Source: Nitrospinota bacterium
GTDB lineage: Bacteria > JADFOP01 > DATKYB01
DNA: 5,658 nt
NCBI GenBank assembly: GCA_035528715.1
Contig: DATKYB010000047.1
Span: 1-5,658, forward strand
Direction: 5' to 3'
The position numbers were made by a program, and so were the translations under genes. Under the pieces are notes generated by a model that saw only the letters and a program-made list of their open reading frames with translations, was not told the origin of the DNA and made no database searches. Below are positions 1 through 5,283 of the stretch, piece after piece; the first letter of the stretch is position 1, and the number at the start of each line of letters is the position of its first letter.

Positions 1-1990
1 TAAATTTTCTTGTTTTTTTTGACATAATATTTAAAACACCGACAACCCTTCCTTCTATACACATGGGCACACCCAGAAAGGATACAAGACCAAGTCTTTT
101 AGCAACTTCCCTGTGTTCTTTTTTATATCTTTCATCTTCTCGCATATCCTTAGAAATTAACGGTCTCTTTTCCTTTACTATAATACCGCTAAAACTCTGA
201 CCTATTTTTAACCTCTTGGTTTCCATCAGCTCCATACCCTTTTTGGTACCGCCACCCCTGATAAGATAATCCCCTTCTCTTATCCGGTAAAGACACTCAT
301 CAGCATCAAGGAGTTTGGCAGCCTGCTCTGCTATCCAGGGGAGGAGCTCTTCTTTTGAGACACTGGATGTGATTTTCTTGCCTGTCTCATAAAGAACCCC
401 TAGCTTCTCTTCTACCTTCTTCCTTTCTGTTATATCTCTTACGGCACATTTATATTCTAAATAAAATTTATCCTCACTATCTTTAGCGATGCCACGAAAT
501 CGAACATCTATCATCTCACCATTCTTCTTTACAAACTTAACCTCTTGATCGATAATACCTTCCTCTTTGAGTTTAGAGAAGAGCTGATCGAACTTATCCT
601 TTGTCTCCTCTGAAAAAAATATCGATGTATGGTTTCCCTTCAGTTCACGCTTTGAATAACCCAACATTTCCACAAAGGTATGATTTGCTTCGATAATCAT
701 TCCATTTCCATCTAAAGAATAGTAGCCATCTGGGGCATTCTCGTATAAATCCTCAAATCTTTCTTTAGATTCTTTGAGCGCCTCCTCCCGTTGTTTCAGC
801 GATTCCGCCATTTGATCAAAAGTCTGGGCCAGGACACCAATTTCAGGAGTGGACGAAAAATCTTTGGAATAAATCTTTAAATCTAACTTTCCCGTAGATA
901 TCTCTTTAGCCGCTTTCGTGAGTTTTTTAATTTGACCAGAAATGGGAAAAGAAATGAAAATGGCAATCGAAATACTCAGTGCAATGACAACAGCAGAAAT
1001 AACAAATATTCTTTTTCTTAAAATAAAAATGGGGTTTAATATATCTTTTTCATCATATTCCACGATAAGCACCCACTGGAGTCCTTCAAAGTTTCTATAG
1101 CCTTTTGAGTATCCATATGAAAAGAGTTTTTGCCTCCCCTCTTCCTTTTTAACAAAAAAGCCCTTATTTCCTTCTATCCTCTTGAAAAATTCTTTTTTGG
1201 TTATATCTTCCAAAAACTTAAATGGTTCTGTTGCATAAACTAACCTTCCGTCCTTTGTAATTAATTTTATCTCTGTTGTTTCATATTTTTTTGCGACAAT
1301 CTCTGCTTCCCTTATAATTCCACTAACAGCGATAACAGCCTTCATCACCCCTATGAACTCTCCATCATCATTCTCAATCCTTATTCCCACACTGATAGCA
1401 TGTGTACCAACACTTTCATCATACTCAACATCGCTGACATAAAGACCCTTATTTTTTGCCACCTGCCACCACTTCTCATCGTCCTGCCTGTAATCCGAGG
1501 TTTTTCCTGTTTGAGCCACATTCGCACCATAGCTATTTGTTATAAAAATTTCTCCAACGATCCTGTATCCATACTTTTTTTCATAAAACTCGATAAATTC
1601 CTTCGTCATCTCTTCTGATACTTTATTGTTGATTAATCTCTGCATAAAGGATGTTATTGTTTCTTTTGGCTGGGATACCCATTCTTGATCTCTTTGATTG
1701 ATATATTCTTGTATGTTATCAAGCTTTTCAAACTCTCTGTTAGATTCAAAAAGAGCTTTTTGCAGAATGAGGTGTTTGGTCTGTTTTTGAAGTTCCTCAA
1801 TTTTAAAATAAATGTCTCGATCCATTCTCTTCAGCATTTCCTCAACCAAGAATATAGAATTCTTGCCAACAGATTCCTTCAGTGATTTACTGCTTATTTT
1901 CACTGAATAGAGTGATAGACCAGCCATGAACAATACAAACATTGTAAAGCCGAGAATTAATTTCTTACCCAAACCCAAATTCAGGCGCAT
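1..1990 (-). CDS. Membrane sensor protein, Cache-HAMP-PAS-GAF (3' end outside window)
   Basis: Signal-sensing transmembrane protein, open for 663 codons and still open at base 1, so the C-terminal output domain is not visible. The ATG at 1990 follows GGGGAG with a 6-base gap, a good ribosome site. Residues about 9-30 form a first membrane helix after a Lys-Lys pair. About 31-325 form an extracytoplasmic region of double-Cache size. It contains F149-ITNSYGANVAQTGKTSD-Y167, W174-W175 and the segment G182 to S193 (LYVSDVEYDE), typical of Cache ligand domains. A second helix spans about 327-349, followed by HAMP (about 350-405), PAS (about 408-525, with ENAPDGYYSLD and ending RDITERKK) and a GAF domain from about 530, which is cut. 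Proteins of this layout usually end in a histidine kinase, though GGDEF or other outputs occur. It lies 333 bp downstream of the methyltransferase gene and is probably transcribed on its own. I found no convincing -35/-10 pair for it. Confidence 0.92.
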   Translation of the reverse strand, partial: MRLNLGLGKKLILGFTMFVLFMAGLSLYSVKISSKSLKESVGKNSIFLVEEMLKRMDRDIYFKIEELQKQTKHLILQKALFESNREFEKLDNIQEYINQRDQEWVSQPKETITSFMQRLINNKVSEEMTKEFIEFYEKKYGYRIVGEIFITNSYGANVAQTGKTSDYRQDDEKWWQVAKNKGLYVSDVEYDESVGTHAISVGIRIENDDGEFIGVMKAVIAVSGIIREAEIVAKKYETTEIKLITKDGRLVYATEPFKFLEDITKKEFFKRIEGNKGFFVKKEEGRQKLFSYGYSKGYRNFEGLQWVLIVEYDEKDILNPIFILRKRIFVISAVVIALSISIAIFISFPISGQIKKLTKAAKEISTGKLDLKIYSKDFSSTPEIGVLAQTFDQMAESLKQREEALKESKERFEDLYENAPDGYYSLDGNGMIIEANHTFVEMLGYSKRELKGNHTSIFFSEETKDKFDQLFSKLKEEGIIDQEVKFVKKNGEMIDVRFRGIAKDSEDKFYLEYKCAVRDITERKKVEEKLGVLYETGKKITSSVSKEELLPWIAEQAAKLLDADECLYRIREGDYLIRGGGTKKGMELMETKRLKIGQSFSGIIVKEKRPLISKDMREDERYKKEHREVAKRLGLVSFLGVPMCIEGRVVGVLNIMSKKTRKF

Positions 1991-2118
1991 TTTTATCTCC
2001 CCTGCTTAGAAAAAGATTTTAACTCCATTATTTATCGACTTTTATTAGCTTTTACTTAATAAAAAAGGCTCAAAAAAATGAATATTTTTTTGGTTATTAA
2101 TGACTGAGGAGAAATCGT

Positions 2119-2141
2119 AAAAAGAGGTCTTTATTTGACCT
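2119..2141 (-). terminator. Possible intrinsic terminator
   Basis: On the minus strand AGGTC (2141-2137) pairs perfectly with GACCT (2129-2125) across a 7-base A/T loop. It is followed by C and five T (2123-2119). The stem is only five pairs, so this is a weak candidate. It would separate transcription of the methyltransferase gene from that of the sensor gene. Confidence 0.4.
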
Positions 2142-2220
2142 ATGTTCCCGCAATCATAACAATGGTTTAGAATCTAAAAGAGCTTTGAAATGCGAAAAAA
2201 ATGGGTCGCTGGAAGTGATT

Positions 2221-2305
2221 GATTTTATTGCTTTTGATGTAACTTTCTTGTCTTGAGAAGGCAAAGGAACCAAAGAAGGGCACCCTTGATTTTTCCAGAG
2301 GCGAA
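2221..2305 (+). repeat. Dispersed intergenic repeat, copy A
   Basis: The left part (GATTTTATTG, then TTGATGT and CTTTCTTG) matches the copy at 3017-3076. The right part carries the exact 19-mer GAACCAAAGAAGGGCACCC (2267-2285), which recurs at 4984-5002, followed by CTTG as in that copy. After about 2305 the similarity fades, just before the methyltransferase stop codon. It is probably a partly decayed copy of a longer non-coding element. Confidence 0.7.
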
Positions 2306-2323
2306 GATTGGTATTCATGATTC

Positions 2324-2926
2324 CTATCTAATCTGGGAAGTTCCCAAGGAAGTTCCTTGGTAGCCTTTTATCACCCGCTTTTCGGCATCTATGCTTGACA
2401 GGGCATCAAACCATTCATCTTTTACAACCGATTCCTTTAGCTGATTTTTTTTAGCCCGACAAAGAGCCCAGGTCCAGACGATCCCGTGTGGGTTTGGATT
2501 GGTGTCGACCAATTTGGCGTGGAAATCGCATTTGATTTGAGGATACATGCCGTTATTCTGCTTTTGAGAGTAGTAGAAAAAGGAGTTCTGGTTCCAGAAG
2601 GAAACATGGGTCGGGTCCTGAAAAGCACCCCGGCCATCCGTGGAAGGGACCCAGACCTCAAAAATTCCGCCATGCCCGAGAACGCGCCAGGCTTCGTTCA
2701 TGGTATAAATGGGGTCTTTAAGGTGCTCAACAATGTCAAAAGCCCTTATGTATTGGATGGAGTCATCCTGCCAGGGCCATGGCTCTTCGAGATTGGTAAC
2801 CACATCTACCCCTTTGAAAGGATATCTGTCCACATTAATCCAGCCAGGCAAAATATTCTGGTTACAACCCAAGTTTAGCTTGCGCCACTCATCCGGCAGC
2901 TGTCGAATTTTTCTTGCATCCTGCAT
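2324..2926 (-). CDS. Class I SAM-dependent methyltransferase, small type-11-like
   Basis: A 200-residue cytoplasmic methyltransferase that would transfer a methyl group from S-adenosylmethionine to an unknown acceptor. The cofactor site is visible. Motif I is LNLGCN (17-22), with Asn where a Gly is usual. It is followed by PGWINVD (27-33), whose Asp33 should bind the ribose hydroxyls. Next come DDSIQYIRAFDIVEHL (54-69) and RVLGHGG (81-87). A conserved FQDPTHVSFWN stretch (102-112) is typical of a small methyltransferase group often found near sugar or polysaccharide genes, although no such genes are visible here. The ATG at 2926 follows AAGGCGA with a 6-base gap, and a plausible promoter lies about 45 bp upstream. 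The tail from about 165 is not part of the core fold and ends in a duplicated GTS unit (QGTSLGTSQ). The gene sits alone between two copies of an intergenic repeat. Confidence 0.87.
   Translation of the reverse strand: MQDARKIRQLPDEWRKLNLGCNQNILPGWINVDRYPFKGVDVVTNLEEPWPWQDDSIQYIRAFDIVEHLKDPIYTMNEAWRVLGHGGIFEVWVPSTDGRGAFQDPTHVSFWNQNSFFYYSQKQNNGMYPQIKCDFHAKLVDTNPNPHGIVWTWALCRAKKNQLKESVVKDEWFDALSSIDAEKRVIKGYQGTSLGTSQIR
2335..2360. repeat. Tandem 12-bp duplication with two palindromes at the methyltransferase 3' end
   Basis: GGGAAGTTCCC (2335-2345) and CCAAGGAAGTTCCTTGG (2344-2360) are both perfect palindromes. They share the core GGAAGTTCC with a period of 12 bases. The unit is in frame and encodes the repeated Gly-Thr-Ser at residues 191-193 and 195-197. 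It may be a simple slippage duplication, or a hairpin-forming 3' end. Confidence 0.6.
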
Positions 2927-2969
2927 GAAAAGTCGCCTTTTTTTAATTTCTCAATGAAAAATAATGCAC

Positions 2970-2998
2970 ATTACATGCCATTTTGATTCTGAGTTCAA
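2970..2998 (-). promoter_or_regulatory. Predicted sigma-70-type promoter of the methyltransferase gene
   Basis: On the minus strand TTGAAC (2998-2993) is followed after 17 bases by TGTAAT (2975-2970). Transcription would start near 2963, giving a leader of about 36 bases that contains the AAGGCGA ribosome site. An imperfect dyad (AATGCACAT at 2963-2971 against ATGCCATT at 2975-2982) covers the -10 box and could be an operator. No experimental support. Confidence 0.45.
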
Positions 2999-3016
2999 CT
3001 ATTTTTACAGGGGTTT

Positions 3017-3076
3017 GATTTTAGTGAGGGTTGATGTGGCTTTCTTGCGTGCCCAAGGCCAAAAAAGGGGGAGGGG
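3017..3076 (+). repeat. Dispersed intergenic repeat, copy B
   Basis: Starts GATTTTAGTG, then TTGATGTGGCTTTCTTG and CCCAAGGC, parallel to the start of the copy at 2221. It ends in an A run and G-rich tract in place of the CCAAAGAAGGG of the other copies. It has the same orientation as copy A, with their starts about 796 bp apart, so the two flank the methyltransferase gene as direct repeats. It lacks the 19-mer core and is the most diverged of the copies. Confidence 0.5.
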
Positions 3077-3097
3077 GTAAATTTATACGAGACCCTC
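3061..3097 (-). terminator. Possible intrinsic terminator of the rhodanese fusion gene
   Basis: A few bases past the TGA, the minus strand reads GAGGGT (3097-3092), a 13-base loop, then ACCCCCTC (3078-3071), four C and six T (3066-3061). The stem pairs GGGT with ACCC, and two extra C bulge before the outer TC pairs. The T run comes from the end of repeat copy B, so the repeat may supply the terminator. The stem is short and this remains tentative. Confidence 0.35.
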
Positions 3098-3099
3098 TC

Positions 3100-3924
3100 T
3101 CATAATAAATTTCCAAGAGATTTTAGATGACCCTTTTCCTCTTCTGCAATTTTGAACAGCACGTCCTTTGTCTCTTTATGCCTGCTTTTTTCCGAAAAGC
3201 GAAGGTAGAGGTCAAGGCTCTGGGTTTCAAGGGTCATGGCCAGCTCAATCAGATTCTGGACAGAGTCTAAAAAGGAGGCGTTCTGCTTCATATATTCCTC
3301 CATGTCAAAGCCGCTTTCCATGATCTTTTTGCCCAAAACCCTTTCCTCAAATGCCTTGAAGTCCTTCTTTGGTGATTCAATCTTCAAAAAAAGTTCCTGA
3401 AGCATTTTTTTGTGCTTCTCCTCAACATCTATCAGCACTGAGAGAAGCTCAACCAGTTTTTGGTCATCACTATTTTCTTTTGTTTTAATATAAAAGATCT
3501 GCGAAGCCTTTTCCATGGCATAGGCAATCATGACCATCTCAGCAGGGGATTCATCCCCGGTTAAGAGGTCTAAATTTAACTCTTGGGGTCCGGCTGCTTT
3601 TACACCTTCCCAGGCCTTGATACCGCCCTTGAGGTTATAAACCTCTTTAAACCCAAGACCGGAGAGTAACTGAGCCGCAACGCGGCTCCGGCCACCAATA
3701 GCACAATAGACAATTACTGGTTTTTCTTTGTCCAATTCATTAACTTTATCATGCAACAGAGGTAAAGGGATGAGCTTGGCACCCGGGATATGGGCCTGCT
3801 CATACTCTTTGGGCTGGCGAACATCCAGGAGCGTATATGCCCCCTCCTCATTTTCCGCCATGAATGTTTTGGCTTTCTCTTCATCAAAGGATTTTACAGG
3901 CTTAAAGAGCTGCTTCAAACGCAT
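3100..3924 (-). CDS. Rhodanese domain fused to a rubrerythrin/ferritin-like di-iron domain
   Basis: A 274-residue two-domain cytoplasmic protein with no signal peptide or membrane segment. The N-terminal rhodanese domain (about 10-110) has LLDVRQPKEYEQAHIPGA (32-49) and the active loop C74-AIGGR-S80. This is the CxxGxRS form that carries persulfide sulfur, and Cys74 is the only cysteine in the protein. The C-terminal domain (about 127-274) is a four-helix bundle with a full set of likely di-iron ligands: Glu138, Glu168xxHis171, Glu233 and Glu263xxHis266. No rubredoxin CxxC is present, so it is not a classical rubrerythrin. The fusion suggests coupling of sulfane sulfur transfer to peroxide or oxygen handling, or sensing of these; the actual reaction is unknown. 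The ATG at 3924 follows AGGAGGGG with about 6-8 bases spacing, a strong ribosome site. Divergent from the alpha/beta hydrolase gene. Confidence 0.9.
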   Translation of the reverse strand: MRLKQLFKPVKSFDEEKAKTFMAENEEGAYTLLDVRQPKEYEQAHIPGAKLIPLPLLHDKVNELDKEKPVIVYCAIGGRSRVAAQLLSGLGFKEVYNLKGGIKAWEGVKAAGPQELNLDLLTGDESPAEMVMIAYAMEKASQIFYIKTKENSDDQKLVELLSVLIDVEEKHKKMLQELFLKIESPKKDFKAFEERVLGKKIMESGFDMEEYMKQNASFLDSVQNLIELAMTLETQSLDLYLRFSEKSRHKETKDVLFKIAEEEKGHLKSLGNLL

Positions 3925-3969
3925 GATCTACCCCTCCTGAAAAAAGATTGAACTTTTTAAATCCGCCTT

Positions 3970-3997
3970 ATCCTAACAAACTCATCAAAGAATACAA
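3970..3997 (-). promoter_or_regulatory. Possible promoter of the rhodanese fusion gene
   Basis: On the minus strand TTGTAT (3997-3992), a 16-base spacer and TAGGAT (3975-3970) form a moderate sigma-70-like match. A start near 3963 would give a leader of about 39 bases containing the AGGAGGGG site. Other A/T-rich pairs in this divergent gap cannot be excluded. Confidence 0.35.
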
Positions 3998-4018
3998 GAG
4001 TAAAAAATCAAAAAGGAC

Positions 4019-4034
4019 ATTGAAAACTTTCAAT
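4019..4034. promoter_or_regulatory. Perfect 16-bp dyad next to the hydrolase promoter (candidate operator)
   Basis: ATTGAAAACTTTCAAT: two perfect 7-base half-sites (ATTGAAA / TTTCAAT) around a 2-base centre. Its last base is the first base of the predicted -35 box of the hydrolase gene. A regulator bound there could block or recruit polymerase. The divergent rhodanese promoter lies only 22 bp away on the other side, so both genes could be affected. No regulator gene is adjacent. Confidence 0.4.
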
Positions 4035-4062
4035 TGCAAAGATTCCTTTTATTCCTTATAAA
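4034..4062 (+). promoter_or_regulatory. Predicted promoter of the hydrolase gene, apparently leaderless
   Basis: TTGCAA (4034-4039), exactly 17 bases, then TATAAA (4057-4062). Seven bases after the -10 box is the A of the ATG at 4070, which is where transcription would be expected to begin. No Shine-Dalgarno sequence lies in front of that ATG, which agrees with a leaderless message. The TTG at 4034, formally an in-frame start codon, is better explained as the -35 box. Confidence 0.5.
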
Positions 4063-4069
4063 TAGTATT

Positions 4070-4855
4070 ATGCAGATTGAAAGATTGGAAATAACCTATC
4101 TTAATCAAACCCTCAAGATCGAATACTTCCTCCGCAAAGGGGAAAAGCAAACACTCCTCTATCTTCACGGGCTCGGGTGTTTGAAAAACGATTTTATCGG
4201 GGCAGTAACAAGAGAAGAGCTCAAAGACTATACACTGGTCTCCTTTGATTTTCCCGGCTGCGGCAATTCCCCTTATCCTGAGAATGTAAATCTTGGAATC
4301 GATGATCTGGTTGAGATAACAAAGATAATGGTTTTTGAACTCTCCCTGAATAATCTCGTGATTATCGGCCACAGCATGGGCGGGCTTATCGGGCTCCTCT
4401 ATATAAAAAGGTATGGAAAAGATACAAAGGGGTTCATCAATGTGGAGGGAAATCTGGCTCCTAAGGACTGCATGTTTTCCCGTGAGGTAATAGAGCCCTC
4501 CTTTAGAGAATTCAAAGAAGAGGTTTTCCCCAATCTCAAGAAAAAGTTATTTCACTCAGGAAACAGGGGCTTTAAAAAATATGCTGAAACGCTTGAGAAA
4601 TACTCATCCCCAAAGGCCTTTTTTGATTACTCCCCCTCCCTTGTCAATTATTCTGATCATGGGGATTTGATTCATCTTTTCAATGAACTCAAGATTTTTA
4701 AGCTTTTCATCTACGGCTCAGAAAACAGATGGCTTCCCCACATAAAAAAGCTGAGGTGCAAAATTATAGAGATACCCCTCAGCAACCACTTCCCCTTCTA
4801 TGATAACCCAGAAGAATTCTACAGGGCAGTTTCTGATTTTTTGAAGAAGATATGA
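4070..4855 (+). CDS. Alpha/beta hydrolase
   Basis: A 261-residue cytoplasmic alpha/beta-hydrolase-fold enzyme of unknown substrate, probably an esterase or related hydrolase. In order: YLHGLG (31-36) with the HG oxyanion motif; VSFDFPGCGNS (57-67); the nucleophile elbow GHSMGG (100-105) with Ser102; FINVEGNLAPKDC (122-134), a VEGNLxPxDC block seen in one subgroup of the fold; the strand LFIYGSEN (212-219); and SNHFPFYDNPEEF (238-250) with the catalytic His240. The acid residue is not obvious: the usual GxxD after strand 7 reads GSEN, so Glu218 may serve. I start it at ATG 4070. An in-frame TTG at 4034 would add 12 residues, but it has no ribosome site and falls in the promoter. Divergent from the rhodanese fusion and convergent with the HEPN-like gene. 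Confidence 0.87.
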   Translation: MQIERLEITYLNQTLKIEYFLRKGEKQTLLYLHGLGCLKNDFIGAVTREELKDYTLVSFDFPGCGNSPYPENVNLGIDDLVEITKIMVFELSLNNLVIIGHSMGGLIGLLYIKRYGKDTKGFINVEGNLAPKDCMFSREVIEPSFREFKEEVFPNLKKKLFHSGNRGFKKYAETLEKYSSPKAFFDYSPSLVNYSDHGDLIHLFNELKIFKLFIYGSENRWLPHIKKLRCKIIEIPLSNHFPFYDNPEEFYRAVSDFLKKI

Positions 4856-4866
4856 AAAGCTTCTGT

Positions 4867-4910
4867 TCATTTCTTGCCTGCGAAAGCAAACGAACCAAAG
4901 AGAGAATTTT
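4867..4910 (+). repeat. Dispersed intergenic repeat, copy C (partial)
   Basis: Starts 11 bp after the hydrolase stop. TTCATTTCTTGCCTGC and then CGAACCAAAGA (4891-4901) align with TTCATTTTTTGCTTGC and CGAACCAAAGA of copy D, 92 bp further on. Similarity stops after the core, so it lacks the GGGCACCC and the hairpin part. C and D may be a local duplication. Confidence 0.6.
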
Positions 4911-4958
4911 TCTGCTCCTGCGGTAGCGTTTCAGTTTCAAACTTCTTTAACCGCTTCA

Positions 4959-5130
4959 TTCATTTTTTGCTTGCCCCAAAAACGAACCAAAGAAGGGCAC
5001 CCCTTGCTTTTCTTAACGGAATTTTGTCTTCGCTCATTCGGCGAGGGAAAAAACTCAGGCCTTGCCCTCAAACACTTCCCCTCTTTTTCCTCATTCTCTG
5101 GAAAAATCCCTAAAAAGCAAAAGGGGGGAT
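4959..5130 (+). repeat. Dispersed intergenic repeat, copy D, with long imperfect palindrome
   Basis: The most complete copy in the window. It opens TTCATTTTTTGCTTGCC and carries the 19-mer core GAACCAAAGAAGGGCACCC (4984-5002). It then enters an imperfect palindrome: CCCCTTGCTTTT at 5000-5011 against AAAAAGCAAAAGGGG at 5112-5126, AACGGAATTTT (5015-5025) against GGAAAAATCCC (5100-5110), and GAGGGAAAAA (5043-5052) against TTTTTCCTC (5084-5092). No transposase or other coding potential is visible. It resembles a non-autonomous MITE- or REP-like element that could fold into a long hairpin, as DNA or as RNA at the shared ends of two convergent genes. Confidence 0.7.
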
Positions 5131-5191
5131 GAGAAACAGGCATGGGATTAAAAGAAATTACGGAAAGTTACGATATTAACTTTGACAAAGA

Positions 5192-5220
5192 TTGACTGGA
5201 TTTAACAAAAAAGGTCTAAA
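5192..5220 (+). promoter_or_regulatory. Weak promoter-like pair pointing into the HEPN-like gene
   Basis: TTGACT (5192-5197), 17 bases, then TCTAAA (5215-5220). A TTGACA at 5182-5187 is also present but with poor spacing. If active it would make an antisense transcript across the end of the HEPN-like gene, since no plus-strand gene follows. In DNA this AT-rich, chance matches are common. Confidence 0.2.
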
Positions 5221-5283
5221 AGGTTACGATTAGAACTATAAAAAAGTTATAAATGGTCTAAGATTATTAAATTGAAATATTTT

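Larger units (their letters stand above)
1991..2323. other. Intergenic region between sensor and methyltransferase genes
   Basis: This 333-bp gap has no credible gene on either strand. It holds the sensor's ribosome site (just right of 1990), an AT-rich leader with long A/T runs at 2041-2100, a possible intrinsic terminator (2119-2141, minus strand) and a copy of the dispersed repeat (2221-2305). A weak promoter-like pair on the minus strand (TTGAGC, 18 bases, GCTAAT, within about 2040-2071) could serve the sensor, but it matches the consensus too poorly to be called. Confidence 0.6.
4856..5283. other. Convergent intergenic region filled with repeats
   Basis: This 428-bp gap lies between the ends of the hydrolase and HEPN-like genes. 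It holds repeat copies C and D. Between them is a hairpin (GCGGT at 4920-4924 with ACCGC at 4950-4954). From about 5141 there is a very AT-rich stretch with two small direct repeats: GTTACGAT at 5167 and 5223, and GGTCTAA at 5213 and 5255. Small open frames here have low-complexity, Pro/Leu/Lys/Arg-rich translations that come from the repeats. I see no real gene. Confidence 0.6.

Noticed and set aside
1400-1885. Two plus-strand frames of 72 and 66 codons
   Set aside because: Antisense to the sensor coding region, Phe/Leu-rich shadows of a well-supported protein.
2437-2957. Three frames overlapping the methyltransferase gene on both strands
   Set aside because: Shadows of a gene with clear SAM-binding motifs and a ribosome site.
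4034-4069. N-terminal extension of the hydrolase from the TTG at 4034
   Set aside because: No ribosome site in front, the added residues are not part of the fold, and the TTG coincides with a -35 box at ideal spacing to a TATAAA.
4049-4372. Minus-strand frame of 107 codons opposite the hydrolase
   Set aside because: Antisense shadow of a gene with an intact GHSMGG nucleophile motif.
4874-5113. Plus-strand open frame of 79 codons, with another on the minus strand at 4937-5143
   Set aside because: Both lie over repeat copies C and D. They lack ribosome sites, give low-complexity translations and show no domain; their frames are by-products of the repeat.
2221-5130. CRISPR array
   Set aside because: Repeat copies are few, irregularly spaced, diverged and separated by genes; no regular spacers.
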